Part shown: piece after piece, positions 1 through 14,272 of the stretch
How the letters are laid out: every line of letters begins with the position of its first letter
How positions within the stretch are numbered: the first letter of the stretch is position 1
Source: Puffinus mauretanicus
Lineage: Eukaryota > Chordata > Aves > Procellariiformes > Procellariidae
Direction: 5' to 3'
NCBI GenBank assembly: GCA_023333565.1
Contig: JAJKFH010001865.1
Location: forward strand, 7,254,001 to 7,318,000
Length of the DNA stretch: 64,000 nucleotides
Position numbers and translations under genes: made by a program
The notes under the pieces: model-generated
What the model was told of the DNA's origin: nothing
The model's database searches: none
What the model saw: the letters and a program-made list of their open reading frames with translations, nothing else

Positions 1-3000
1 GTGCTTTTTGGGCTGGCAACCCAAAGCACACACGTGCTGCTGACGGCGTCTGCGCTCATTCAGGAATCCAGTGGTACTCAATTGCTCTCTGCTGCATAAA
101 AGAGCAGCTTGTTACTTGATGTTGAAGCATTTCCTGCAACTGTACCAATAAAGCAAAAGCTGCCATACCACCTTGCTTTTCTGATTAAACAGAAACCCAG
201 TGCTGGGCACAATAAAGCCAGGACACATTACAGCCTGGCAAGCACTGGGCATGGTAAGGGAAAACTGGAAGGAAAAGGATGGTTACAGACTTACAATGCA
301 GTACTTATGCAATTCAAAACAGAGACAATATATCCCTATAGATACTTATACCATCTGGTATACAGAATCCAAAGCTTTCATCATTTGTCATTTGGAGCTT
401 TCTGACAAATATCCTATATATTTGATTTTAATAGTTTTGTGGGGTATTGTAGTTTGGGGTTGGGTTTTTTTTTTGATACCTAGCTCTTATTATTCCCTTC
501 ATTCCTATCCCATCATACACTTTTCTGAACTCTAAAACCTGTTAATGCCACAAATAATAATGGCTTCTAAACAGCATTTCTCTTAAATGATAGCTAACAG
601 CAAAAACACCTGGCAGACTTATTTCAGCAGTAAGACATGTCCTCAGGCTAAGGAAAGCAAGGGGAAAAAAATTGAAGGCAGTACAAACTATGTTCTGGCA
701 AAACTACCTTCCTCTTTACACTAGAAGAAAAACAGGTGACAAATTAAAGACTCAAGCCTATTTGGCAGAAACTCAAAAAACGGTACTAGAAAACCAACTC
801 TAATTCAATTTGAGTGGTTAGCAATCATAAATGCCGAAGTGAGGTATTTCCTAACTCATAATGCCCATTGTTATGCATTATGTTTCCCAGAATTGATACT
901 AATATTACATGAATGTCAGTGCATCTAAGTCTAAAGTATTTGCATGCCACCCCTCTCAAGTGTACACTTCCCCTGAAGCACAGCATTCCACAAAGCTCAT
1001 CTTTAACCCCTTATTCTGGATAATATTTTTCCTCATGAGGGATCCCCTCTTATAAGGTCTCACCTCTCTCCCATATTCAGCCCCTCCAAGTCATACAGGG
1101 GTTTCTTTCAAGGGAATGAGTCCGTGCTGTAGGATATACTAGGTAATCATCATCAGGGCAAAGCACGACAGGAGACTAAAACCTTGTTTGATACCCTGGG
1201 CATACGTTCTTTGCTAAAGAGAGCAACAGAAGTCAGAGAGCAGGAATGGGATAATTACTGAGCTAACCAAACAGGTGTAGATTAGGATATGCAATAAAAC
1301 CAAGTACAGAGTTGCACACATGACGAGCGAGTGACGGAGGAGGCATTCATAGTTACCAGAAGCACTCAAGGCACTCCATCCTGTTGATGAGGTCAGGAAC
1401 CAGTTGACGTCAAGGGCTACAGCGTACAAAATTCTGTACTTACACCCATCTGTCTCCATCACCATGCCACAAGCGTACCTTACATTTGCAAGGAGGAAGC
1501 AGGGAGAAAAAACCCCAGCAGTTTAGCCTTCTCCAACAGCAGGAGGTTGCAAAGTAAAGCGTCAACACCGACTGGTTTGCCCTAAATCCTTACTTTGACT
1601 GCTGTAATCAGCTTCCTGTGAGCAATTTCAAGTTATTTAATCCCACCCCATCCAGGACAGAGTTATAAACTGATCTGGGCTGTCAAGTGCAACAGCAGCA
1701 GTTTTCATCAAGTCAGGTATCAAAACAAATCAATGTCATTTGAAGTTTTAATAATCAGCAGTTTCTACGTTTTAAAGTTCAAGTGTAGATGTGTCAATGG
1801 AAGAAAATACTCTTACAGAGGAGCTACTCAACTGGCCAGAGAGTATCACGTTCCCTCTGACATAAGAGGGATGGTGATACTTTTATCCAGAGAGATATTG
1901 CCAGAATTCAAGCCTCCAGGACTTAAGCGCACACCTCAAGGAAACCATCTTTAGGTTTTCACATTGAAAGTGAATTGCATTTCTAGACATGCAGACAAAA
2001 TTAATTCTTTCCGTCAAAAAAACTACTCGTCTATATTTTGTTCGTAAGCTCAATTATTTTAGTCAATAGTTCAGAAGAGACAATTTTACAAAACTACCCA
2101 AAAAAGGACCTGCTCTGAGGTACTAATCTCTAAGATAGTGCAATAATTGCACACTGCAAAGAGAGATAAGGGGATAGAGCATCTCTACAGCATTTCCAGA
2201 GAAAGGGGTAGTAAAACACCACCACATACCTAATACACAAAGACTCCTCATCCCCAAATGCTACTAAACCACTTGATTTAGCCCTATGGTTTTAGTGACG
2301 GAGATTGCCTGGCTGGTCAAAGGCCTGTTTCTAATGTAGCTCTCAGAATGTCATACAAACATCTCTGCTAGCCAGTTCTCTTATGGCTAATGCATCTTTG
2401 AGAGAAAGTAGGAAGTTGGCTGGAAAGGTAATTGTCTTCTCCAACCAAGTCAATGTTTCTTTCCTTTTGGTAACAACAGTCTGAAGACCCACCACTGCAG
2501 GGTGCTGAGCAGCAATGCACATGAACATAGGCTGAGCCTTAAGCAAAAGTCATCTTACGGAGACACTTATATGCCTAAAATTACACTTTTGCTCAAGCTT
2601 TTTTGCAGTGCCAAGGCTTGGGTTCTTAGCATTTACAGGATTATGCTCAATCTGCACAATAGCAAAATAACTTAATTTACAAATTTAATACGCTCTCAAA
2701 GGAGATTCATGCAAGCCCCTGCTACAATGACTTTCGCTTACAGCCAGTTCCAAAATACAACAGCTGGAAAGTGGAGAGAATAGACTGTACCCATAGCTGA
2801 CAAAAGCTGTAATTTAACAAGCATTCAGTGGCAGTTTTCACAGCTTAGTACACTGACAGACATGTCCTAGCAAGTCTGGCTTCAGCACTTCTAGACTGTA
2901 CTGTCCCCAGGTATCTGCCCCCACCATTGTGCCAGCAGCCCCAGCTCCCATGGCCAAGCCTGCTGGGCTGAGTGAGCCTCTGCTGCACCAGTCCTCACCT

Positions 3001-6000
3001 ACTATCCCTGCTTAGGGCACTGATGGAGGAAGAGTTTCACCCATGGGGTTGGCTTTGAGCTCCAACATGGAGATGCAAGCACAGCTTGTCTTCTGTTAAC
3101 CTTCTTTGCCCAGTGATTACCACTGATGGAGGGGTGGGGGCCAGTTCACGTACAAGAAAAGTGTTATTACCTGAGCTTATTCCCATTTTAGTGAACTGCC
3201 AAAGTTTTGGGTTTTTTCCCCCCACACCTCTGTGCATTAAGAAGAGATGTAAAGAGGACAGGAACTCAGGCTGCCAGATAGGATGCAATGCTGCCTGCTC
3301 TCCAACCACTACTGCTTCCTTTGTGAGGTTGATTGTGTCCCATGATCGCTATCTACATTACATTTGATCAAGCCATGAATCCAGACAATCAGTCCCTCAC
3401 AAAGAACTAGTACGCTGTCCCCTGAGGGTTGAATATACTCCACTTGTCAGAATATATATTTTGGGGGATGACTTTTCATTCCTGAATAATTGCTAACAAG
3501 CCACCTGAGGCACTAGGCAGAGAACGCTCTTATTTGGTCTGGACTCAAAACACTGTGATTTGATGAGGAGCTGCCGAAAGCCAACAGGAAACAAGAGAAT
3601 TTACTCTACCAGGATACCTTTGATGTTTAAAGCTTTACAAGCCTTCCATTTCCCTATCCATCTAATACAAGCAAGCCCAACCCAACTTCCACAAGCTTTC
3701 TGGCTTGTAGATCTCCACTGTTTTTTTGTTTGCTTTTCTTTTTTTTTCCCCCCTCCTTCTAAAGGCATTAGGTAAAGAAAAATAGAACAGCACAGAAGGA
3801 ATTGCTTAGATACATGAGCAAGTTTGAGACAAGCAATCCCATTAGTCTACCTCTCCATGTCTTTCACAACACCAAGCTAAGTCTAGAACTGCAAAGAGAA
3901 GAGGTAGAAATCACTGGCAAGGGAGCCTCACCCACCCCCACATACACCCAACAATTTTGGCCTCTTTCTTCACAGGAAAGAAAAGTTTCACATTGGACTC
4001 GGAACTACGCCTGGCTTATCATGTGTAAGATGTACATTAGAAAGAAAAAGCTTTAATAGCAGATGTACTACAAACTTTGAGATTAAGCTGCTCTGTCTGG
4101 CAGAAGAAGTGTTTGCACCGCAAAGCTGCTTTTTTTTTAAGGATTCTGACAAAAATGTTCAGAGTTTCCTCCAAGGTGATATAATCTTTTTTAATGACAA
4201 AAAATACTTCTTTATTTATGTCTGCATTTTTCACATTTACAGCATTTTGCCTTTGCTCTATAGAATTCCTTTTTAAAAAATCGCAAATGCTATTACTACC
4301 AATACAACATCACACTTAACGGAGACACTTTGATAATTTTCTGCCCAGGTTTAATAAGTTTTGGGTATAGGAATATCTAAAGATGATCTGATTATGTTCA
4401 TAAACACAAAAGCTTAACAGGGAGTTTTACTCTCCTGAAATTGATACACTTTACATTAATCCAGGCTTAGCATCTAAATCACTACTCGAGCCTTCAAAAG
4501 AACTATGAAATAATTAACACAAAGTAAATGTTTCTGTTGCCTTCCCATGGTAAGTACTTCATATTGTTTGATCACTTGTTAGGGAAAGAACTAGACACCG
4601 CATTAGGTCATCCCTTAATATAGACCAGGGTAAGCCAAACTTCTTTCATATCCAGTTAACAGGCAAACCATTTGACCTTTCCAACAGGACTACTAAAGAC
4701 CTGGCAAGATTCACTTTTTAGCCTATGGGATTTCACACATTACATTTTACGTCAGGGCTTTGTTACACACACAGCTGACAGCAATCGCTAGAGTTCATAC
4801 TTTCTAATGCTTTCAACTATGAGACACCATTTTCTCTTGCTTTTACTTTTACGAAGCTTAACTGTTTAAGCTGAAGTTTCTAATGCAAGACTTAAGAAAA
4901 ATATTACAGATTATTCTACTGGAAATTTTCTGGCCTACATTAAAAGAAAAACCACCAATCTCTTAAGGAATGCATAGCATCTTCCTATTTTGAGTGGGGA
5001 CTCAACACTTGATACATCTTGAAGCTTGATAGGGAGTATCGGCAGAACAGTCACCCAGGTGTCACAGTATTATTAATTTCACTCCAAGTTTTCCAGATTG
5101 TAAAACACTGAAAACTACTGTTTTCCCTGTTAAGTAAAAATAAGGGATTGACAGCAGAAGTCTCTTTGTGCTCTGTGTCTCCTGACTATACACCAGAATT
5201 ACTAAGCATATTCCACTGGTACAGCACTTATTCATCTGCTTTCTTTGTTATAGCATGTTATACTACCTCTCTACTTGGGTCAGCATACACAAGAGACTAT
5301 GTGGCAGAAACTGCACTGGTGTCTCGAAGTGACAAAAGATGAAAAGCTACTGTGTGTGGGACACCGTCCCATTAACCGACAGTGTTGAAAGGGGAGTGAT
5401 GAATGAAGCAGACAAATAGAAAAGGAGGCTGGGAATACCCCTATGCAGTGTTACACAAGTCATTTAAATCAGACTTTTTACAGCCTGTCCGGTAAGGGTG
5501 GCCTTCATTCCCCAACTTGAAACCTCAGGTCTGTTCTGCAGAAGTGTTTAGTGACCTCAGGCATATGCAGCTGGCAGGCGCTTGAGTGGCAGTCGGTCAG
5601 AATAGCATCTGCCCCTCCTCACAGCTGCACCAAACCTAACAGCACCCACGTTTTGTTTCTCTCTTCCTCTGTTGCCTCTTCCTACTTGTCCCTGAACTTC
5701 ATTTCCCTATGTATCTAGTTTTAAGCAAGTCATTAGAGAGGCTGCTCTTACAGCACAAATATAGCACAAGTTCCTAATGTCTTTTTTTTTCTCCTGTTAA
5801 GAAGATGAGACTGAATTGCCACAGCACAGCATTACCAGTATGACCATGCTCCTGAAGAAAACTCTTTCAAGAACAGTTCCTGGAAGCGAACATAATGACA
5901 AACCTGATGTACCAGCAAACTTGTCTGAGAAGACCATCATAGCCCTAACCTAGACCGGTTTAGCCCTCAGTCACCTACCGACATGCTTAGAGCAGTAGCT

Positions 6001-9000
6001 TGCCTGCATTTAAACCAGGCTAGCGGAGTTAGTGACACTCAACCTCTTACCCATCAGCTCTGTCTTCAGCATCGCACATCAGAGCAGCAGGACAATATAA
6101 ACTCCTTTACACAAGCAAGGCTTTAAGTCAACATGGTAACTGAAGCTACTTTCACCTCAAAGGACACTGTGCCCAAAGTTCATAGCCTTATTCTATGTCA
6201 ACTCGTCTAAGAAAAGATAGTACCTCTCTGCAAATTCAGCCTGAGGACCTCTTGCAGTAAGGGAACCTGAACAGATACTTTTGCCATTTTTTCCCTACTT
6301 TTACTGCTCTGAAGACTTGAGTCATTCAAAGACTCATGCAACACTGGCCTTAGCAGTGGCCTCCTTTCCTTCTGTCTCTATTCTTGTAACAGCCACCTAT
6401 GGAAGCAAGCATACTTCTATTTCTCATATTTGTTCAGACAAACCTCAGCCTCAATTTTTTTTTCCTTTTTGACCACTGGCAGGAGGAATATCACCTTTCC
6501 CATATTTCCACTGCTTTAGGCACACAAGACACAGTTTTCTCTCACACTTTCCATTATATTGATAACACACGAAATCTATTCTTAAAAAGTCAAAACAAAT
6601 GAAAAAAAATGAAAAGCCAACAATGTTATCTCCTGGCTCCATACCAAAGCCAAACAAACAAACCTTTCAACACCATGTCTCTTCTCACAATGGCTTCTGA
6701 TAGCCATCGGCCAATGAATAATGAGAAAAACAGTTAGACTAAAAATAGCATCTCCAAACAGTGTGGAAGTCGACAGAAGTTGTCAGGCCTCCAGGGCCAG
6801 ATACTCTCAAAGAAAACATCCCCAATTTTTTTGCAGTTACTATTCAATAAATGGTCCTGCTTTTTGGCCTCTGGAAGGACTGCCAATTTTGCATCTGCTC
6901 TAAACATCTAATCAGAGTTTATTTTTTCACTTCATCTGTCTTTGAGAAGTGGACACTGCAAACAAATACTTTAGTTTTTCCATCATGAAATATTTAGCTT
7001 GTACTCCTCATACTGTAACTAAACTGTCACTTATAAGGGGAAAAAGAGTTACCAGCATTTTTTAATGTAAAAAGAGTATGTTCACACGTCACATTAGATA
7101 TCCCTCAGCTACAACCTCTTTGGTTCCTTTTTCCCCCGGTACAGCCAGCTTCACTTTTGGGGGAATGACATCAGTAGAGGAACTATTTTAACATAAGTTA
7201 GCTTCCTACTTGGTCTGAGGAGGTTGTCTGACAAATAAGGTCATGAACAGATGAGATGCAGACACTTTTCGTCTGTCTCTTCTCCCCCACGCCCTCCCTT
7301 CTTCCCAACCCCGCTCCAGTGATGGTCTGTCTTGCTTTAAACTGCATAGCAGAACAGACAAGGGAAGTCAGGAGAAACATAGCCCTTTTCCCAATTTTCA
7401 GCACAAAGAGCGGTGGGAAAAGATGCAATCGGGAAATTACGTCTGTACCAACTGATATCTCCTTCCATCTTCAAGTTGAACCGAGGAGCTGTCTAAAGGA
7501 AGACGTTGCTTGCAGGCAACTACGCAAACTCTGAAGCACTAAGCAGCGCTCTCAGGACTTTCAGAAAGCTCACTCATATTAAACCACTTGTGCAGCTGGG
7601 AGCTTTATAACTGTCCATATTCCACTCGGTTCCCAAAGAAAAACCTCTGCTCCTTCAGGACTTGGTGCGCAGAGGATACAGACTTTGGCACTGGTAGCTC
7701 ATTTGTCATTCTCAGTATTTTTTACAGTAAACCACATCTTGTAAACAGAATTAAACAGAACAGAATAACACTTCTTGCTTTACGTCTTGGCTAATCCCAT
7801 CCATTTCATAAGTACTGATAGCTCCTGTAAAATGCAGCATTTACTGCCCTAGGAGCAGGATCAGCAGGTCAGTGCTGTGACCTCCGCCGGCACCTCCGAC
7901 CCTGTGCCAGGAAGCTGCAGTAGTGGAACACGTCTTCAGTTGTGTTACGTGCAAACAATCACAACTCGGTAGCAAATCAAACCAGCACAGCAATGCCAGC
8001 AGCTGCCAGTTAGGGCTTAGTTGGTCGCTCTCAGTAGCTTCCAGGATGAAGCATAAGGTTACCGACACAATTATCACTGGCCTGGCCAGCAGTTGTTCTA
8101 GTGTTTCTCTCCTATTTCACATGCCTGCTTGAAAGACCGTTTCCCCAATCCCCCACTGCAATAACTTATTTTATACATACACAAAACTTGATTTTACTGG
8201 GAATGATACATACGGCTTAATAAAATAATTCACACAAACACAAGGGGAAGAGGCTCAGCCAGACTCCAATCAATCAAAGCTGACATGCTCTAGGTCCATT
8301 CAAAGCATCATTTTCCTTTATTCTCTTCCCATTAATATTACTTTCACAGATGTTAATGACTTCAAAATAACTTGCTTCCAAATAGTAAGAAGGCCAAACC
8401 TCTGCATAACCAAACACTGTGCAAAACCAATCATACATGCTCCATCCAGGTGGGCAACTTGCTGGGTAACCAGTATTACCTAGGCAGGAAGGAAGGAAAG
8501 TGGGAGAGCAGAGGAGGCAACTCCTCTGACAGTGACCTCCCAATACCAGCATGAAGAACGTCAGTATGCTCATGCGGGATGAATATTGAGTAGCTGATGT
8601 GCTGCACGTGCATTCCCTACTTCATCCCACGGTGGGCTGCTCTTCCACCTCCTCCCTGGGTGTACTGCTTGCTGACAGATTCAGTATTGTGAGTCTTCCA
8701 TCAACTATAAGCTTGCAATAACAATACAGAAAAACATACTTGAAACAGATGAAATAATGAAAACTGAAAAACTGCAAAAAGAAGGGGCTGGTGGTGAGTT
8801 TGTTTGGTTTGAGTTTTTTTGAGGTGACCAGTGAAGCAGGAAGAAGCTGGGGGGAGGGCTGGGGAGGGGGGGGAACACACTGAAAGAAGTTGCAGTAGAA
8901 AAACAGAGCTGTGAGTGAGGTCAAACATTTGAAGACAACCGTATTCCACTTAATTCTTACAGGAGGAGAAAGACAAATAGTGAAACATCTGCTGAAGGAA

Positions 9001-9775
9001 GATGGCTAGAGTTGCCACCAGGATTGAACATAAAAGTAACTTTTAAAGACAAGAAAACATCCTATGTATTTGCATTAGGTGGGAGGGTATATATTGCACA
9101 TAGGCCACATTACTGTTCAAACTATAGTTTCACTTCAGTAATTTCTTGTTTCTAGTGGCAAATACTGCCATAAAACAGAGACATGCACTGTTTAGAGACT
9201 GCACCACAAAAATTTTGATAGGCTACAAACATTTCAAGCATACATTTAGAACAAATATCTAAACCTCTCACAGGTCATCACAACATAATGAATAAATCGT
9301 CAGTACCAAACACTATTTATTTCCATCTGCAGAGGACAACAGTTTTGACAATTCTAATGCTACAGTCATGCTTATTGAGTTTATTCTGGTTATGTTAATT
9401 AAGGACTGGGAACTAACCAACTCCCAAAAAAGTAAAGCAAATACAACATTAATTCAAACTCTAAAGAAGTATTTATTGTTTTAAAAGCTACTGTGTTGCA
9501 CATAAACAACAGAGACCATGTTGTAGATATCATTAACCCCAAATTCTGTAAATATAGTATGTAGCATGCCCAAGAGCCACTCCAGGAATCCCACCTAGCA
9601 GTGTGTTTGGATTACTTTATCTCCAAAGCTGCATTTCTTTATTCTAATTCAGAAGAAGAAACAAAAGCTTACGCAAACAAATCTAGAAGGCAAAGATCTA
9701 TTGAGGTTAGACCAATGTTATTCCCAAACTGGACATATCCCTAGCGTCAGTAGGATTTATCCAAGACCACAGATC
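1..9775 (-). other. PDLIM5: PDLIM5 intron 2, distal part
   Basis: This is AT-rich, non-coding sequence downstream of the first PDLIM5 coding exon, which lies on the minus strand at 14273-14408. No second PDZ exon, which should encode the GDVV-type strand and the helix with the THLEAQ-type motif, is visible on the minus strand down to base 1. The intron is therefore at least 14.2 kb long and runs off the left edge. Short open frames here have no splice sites or protein-like composition that I would defend. I see only short homopolymer runs and no recognisable repeat before the LTR. Confidence 0.75.
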
Positions 9776-9781
9776 TACATG
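9776..9781. repeat. Target-site duplication, left copy
   Basis: The hexamer TACATG directly abuts the left end of the solo LTR and matches the right copy exactly. Confidence 0.8.
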
Positions 9782-10374
9782 CTGTGCTGGTTTTGGCTGG
9801 GATAGAGTTAATTTTCTTCACAGTAGCTAGTATGGGGCTATGTTTTGGATTTGTGCTGGGAACAGCGTTGATAACACAGGGATGTTTTAGTTACTGCTGG
9901 GCAGTGCTTACACAGAGCCAAGGCCTTTTCTGCTTCTCACCCCACCCCACCAGCGAGCAGGCTGGGGGGGCACAAGGAGTTGGGAGGGGACTCAGCCGGG
10001 ACAGCTGACCCCAACTGACCAAAGGGGTATTCCATACCATGTGATGTCATGCTCAGCATATACAGCTGGGGGAAGAAGAAGGAAGGGGGGACGTTCGGAG
10101 TGATGGCGTTTGTCTTCCCAAGTCACCATTACGTGTGATGGAGCCCTGCTTTCCTGGAGATGGCTGAACACCTGCCTGCCAATGGGAAATAGTGAATGAA
10201 TCCCTTGTTTTGCTTCGCTTGCGTGTGCGGCTTTTGCTTTACCTATTAAATTGTCTTTATCTCAACCCACAAGTTTTCTCACTTTTACCCTTCCGATTCT
10301 CTCCCCCACCCCACCAGGGGGGAGTGAGCGAGCAGTGGTGTGGTGCTCAGTTGCTGGCTGGGGTTAAACCATGA
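9782..10374 (+). mobile_element. Solo LTR of an avian endogenous retrovirus
   Basis: A 593-bp block starts (C)TGTGCTGGTTTTGGCTGG and ends GGGGTTAAACCATGA. I recognise this as a widespread avian LTR type, probably ERVK-like. It is flanked on both sides by the identical hexamer TACATG (9776-9781 and 10375-10380). That is a target-site duplication of the length usual for betaretrovirus-like elements. An ATTAAA polyadenylation-type signal lies at 10245-10250 in the plus orientation, and a degenerate TATA-like stretch (CATATACAG) near 10057. There is no primer-binding site, gag, pol or env next to it, so it is a solo LTR left by recombination between two LTRs. The canonical 3' CA dinucleotide is not clear, so the exact edge may shift by a few bases. 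Small open frames inside it are not genes. It is inserted antisense to PDLIM5. Confidence 0.9.
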
Positions 10375-10380
10375 TACATG
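10375..10380. repeat. Target-site duplication, right copy
   Basis: The hexamer TACATG directly abuts the right end of the solo LTR. Identity of both copies suggests a fairly young insertion or chance conservation over six bases. Confidence 0.8.
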
Positions 10381-13300
10381 GATATCAGCAACAGCGGATC
10401 CCTTATTACTGGCAATCACGATTAAAACCAAAATAATTCAGCTGCAATTATTTTGGACCAATAGTCTATTTTGACCCAGCTGGTGTTTAGCAGAACATCC
10501 TGCAACTTGGAAATAAATTTTGTTTGGAAATAATTGAGAAAAAAGGAGGACACATGATACAATTCTTGTGGTGTAGCCAACACTCAAAGGTTGGGACAAT
10601 GCCTCCCAAATCTACCAGGTGGAGGTGGAGATGCCTATTAAGTAGCTGCCTTTTCAGTAGTCTGTGTTGATTCAGAAGCAATCAATTAATTCATATGAAG
10701 ACAACTGCATTATGGTAAACATCATTTCACATGACTACATATATTACAGATAGATGGATAGACATTAAGCTTTTTCTTCCATAGGGAAAGAGTCTGAATC
10801 TTAATCATTTCCTACAATAGCCACTTTACAGCTTACCAGAACATAATTAATCTCGCATCTCAGTAATTTGTTCTTACCTGCTCTAGCTTTCCATTTTTTC
10901 AGTTTTGCATCACAACATAGGTCTTGAAGGAATAAGGAGAACAGTTGCTTCTTTAATTAATGTAAAATGCCGTGACGAAAAAGTAAGAACAGCAACTCAG
11001 AATAATCTAAGTTTGCATACCTCGGCTCCAGTAATTTCTACCTTCTTCACTGCAGGCTAACTGGTCACAGTTTGCAATCTCTCGTTATAGAAGTACCACT
11101 ACAGAATAAACTACCTGGAAGCCCTACGGTACAGTTACATGTGGCTTTAACACTTGGCTGTTAAGAAAAGACGTAGATCTACCACCTCAGCCCTTTATTC
11201 CTGATTGAAGGGTAAAGATGAAATTGTTTTACTTTCAGAGCACCTTCCTTCCCACTGACCCCTCTTTCGTGAGAGCCATACCCCCCCCACCACGCTCCCG
11301 TCACCGCTCCCACCCCGCATCAGCTTGCCGGAGTCGAATTCCTGCCCTGTGCCATGGCACTCCGCAGGGCTCAGACAGGTGCCTTTGCAAGGTACGGAGG
11401 AGGACTGTGAAAAGCCACCCCGCTGAAGTCCAGCCAGATACAAGTATACGTAACAAGAACTGCACGCATTTCTGTTGTACTGATTTATACCACTAACTAT
11501 AAGGCTATATCCCCAACATCACATATATTACTGACCATGAAATGTGTCCAGCTGTATAAGTAGTATACAGCTGTATAAAGCTCTAAGAGAGCTATATTAA
11601 GTGACTGACATAACCCTGCCATAACTGTTGCTATTGGTTATGATGTTGCAACTAGTCTACAATATACCACCTTATGAAAAATCAAATGTTACTCCTACCT
11701 CTACATTAATGTTAACCTGCTACACCTTAGCTGACATTAAGAATTTCAACGGAAGAACACAAAACAGGCTCGTTTTGCCTTAGGGAGGCAAAAAGGAATA
11801 TGCCCATTTAAACTGCATTCTGTACAAAGCTGAATGACTTACTAAAAACTTTCTCCAAGGAACCATATGAGATCTTAATTTGTTCAAATCATTAGTAAAA
11901 AGAGATTAGCTTTTCAGATAAACAGCTTTAGAAACCAGTCTATTTTCTGTGCTTCGTAAACTGTACTTTATTTGAACTTAATTTCAAGGAGTTTAAACTA
12001 AAGCAGGAAATTAGCCCTCAGCAGCGCAGCCAGATTCATCCTCAGCATCTAGAGGACAAATTAAAAACAAAACAAAACCAAGAGAGTCCTCCTTGCCAAA
12101 GAACATAATTCTGCTGTCTCATTACTGTTTTGCTAAAATAATTTAATTAGCAGTCACCAGATACAGGAAGGCATTTATGCTTCATCAGGAAAAGAAGGGC
12201 TGTTGGGGGTGAATGGTACGCGCTGTTCTAGCATACCAGGAACACAGCATTGAATTCTTCCAGCTATCGGGCCAACGCTGGATTGGCACACCAGAACTAA
12301 GCACTTCTTTGATCCAAAGTAAAAAAAAAAGCACCAGGCAGTCTAAAATTTGCATACTTTTAACTGCAAATAAGAAGAAACAGTTCAGCTGAGGAGCAGT
12401 GCTGAGGTATAATAGGTGAATTGGATATTTTCCTTTCCCCTCCCATGCATAAATGAAAGTCCTAAAACCACCCTGCACCCCCTCTTTCATTACGTCCTGC
12501 TCTCATGGGCGCTGACATCTGTCTTTAGGGAATCCCATAACTGAGGCTTTTATACGTAGCTATTTAGGCCAATTCCCCTAGGCTACTCCGTGCGACAGCA
12601 TATTTGATTCCTGCAATAAAGTAGTAGTCTAGGCTAATTTCAACATATGTTTCCTCTTTAGAAACTTTTAGATGGGAAGCCTGCTTACAGCGGGACTGCA
12701 CTCTAGTTCTCCAGGACAGCAGAGGCCCCTACAAAAAAGTACTACCCTTTCCTAAAACTAGTTGTTTGCTACGGCTTACTGCCTACAGCGCTTAATGCTC
12801 ATCAGTACCATGCACAAGTGCCCTACACAGGCAAGAGTCTATGCTTTTGCAAATCCTCGTCATGAGAGCACTTCTACTGTCAAATCAGAAGAGTGCTATC
12901 CGCATCCCCAGTTCAAATTTCTCATTAGTGTAGGAGTAACCAGCTACTGAACAAGAAACTGAACCACAGTTTAGCTTGAAAATCCCCGGAATTTGGGAAT
13001 AAACTGCTTCTCAACCCCTTTTTGGCTCAGATATCAGCTGTATTCATCTGTACACAGGCATTCTACAGCGCTCCAGTCCATTTTAGCCATATAAAAATAA
13101 TTCTGCAGAGCCAAACTGTATTTTAACTTCACCAGCATATTCCACAGGTGAATAGGATAAGCCAAGTCTAAATGAACTGGCAGAGTTTGAATCGCTAGTG
13201 GAGGCTGGCTAAAAATATTGCCGTGATGCATAAACCCAAATAGAAACCTGCTCCGTCTCCCAGGGCAGTATCAATTCTGCAGTCCCAACAGGTGTAAAAA

Positions 13301-14272
13301 ATAATTCATCTTTGTCATTAAACTATACAAATATGCAGGAGGGGGAGGAGAGCTGCAAACAGAGAAGGGGGCATTTGTACATAAATGCTTCCATGCTGCA
13401 GATCAAGTTTAAAGGTGCCAGGGTACAGAGCCATCAGAAGCCAGTTTCTTCACCCAGAGATTTCCAATGATCCTATAAATTCAATACTGCAAAGTTTGTC
13501 TCTATATTTCATATGTGAAGTGCTTCAGCCATCTGAGGAAGGCTTTGAAACTTGGCCCACATTAAAAGACAAGCCTTCCCTGAAAACATGGTTTTAAAGT
13601 AGGAAACTAGTTAGTTAGTGCCTGGGTACAAAGATCACATTTGTTTTGACTTAGTTCCTCAAATCCTTTGAATACCGGTTCAGAGCACATACTCTATAAA
13701 ATACTCGTGAGAAACTGGCACATTCACTTAGGCACATATTGATGAACCACTATTTACAACTACTGTCATTTAAGTGCCTTTTTATTGTAAATAGTAGGAT
13801 ATGCAAGAACAGACACCAGAAGATCCTCAAGCTGCTAAGAGGTGCTGAATAAACAAGGGTAACAGGAGTGATTTTTCCCCGCTGCCTCCCATTTGAGCTG
13901 CACAGGCTGAGCCCTGCACAGAAAATTGCTTGTTTCCTGCCAGCCTCCAACCTCTGCATCTCTCTTTTCTGGGTGGGAGCAGGGAGGGGAATTCAAGGGT
14001 GGTTTCTTTTGTTTGTTGCATAAACAAATGCAGATAAAACAACCATTTCAAATGAACACGTCCTTCCTAACACAATTCTGTTGGAGCCTTCAGACAATAA
14101 TGAAGATTTATTTTCCCAGCTTTGCCTCCCCCCCCAACAGCCCTCCATGCCACAGAGCAAGTTGAGCCCCAGCATCTGTAATTAATGGCTTTGCATACTT
14201 ATGTCTGAAGGTTGCAGGTCGGCCACAGCATAACAGATACGCACATGCAGGCAAAGAGGCAAATGCACTTAC
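10381..14272 (-). other. PDLIM5: PDLIM5 intron 2, proximal part
   Basis: This is non-coding intron between the LTR and the donor site of the first coding exon. It is AT-rich with scattered short inverted repeats, for example arms CAGCTGTATA and TATACAGCTG at 11549-11558 and 11564-11573. No exon with paired splice sites was found. Confidence 0.7.
11549..11573. repeat. Short perfect inverted repeat
   Basis: Ten-base arms CAGCTGTATA and TATACAGCTG are separated by AGTAG. A further partial copy of CTGTATA follows at once. Each arm contains an E-box-like CAGCTG. Function is unknown. Confidence 0.6.

Noticed and set aside
9784..10008. Plus-strand open frame inside the LTR
   Set aside because: It is part of the solo LTR, which does not encode protein in this family.
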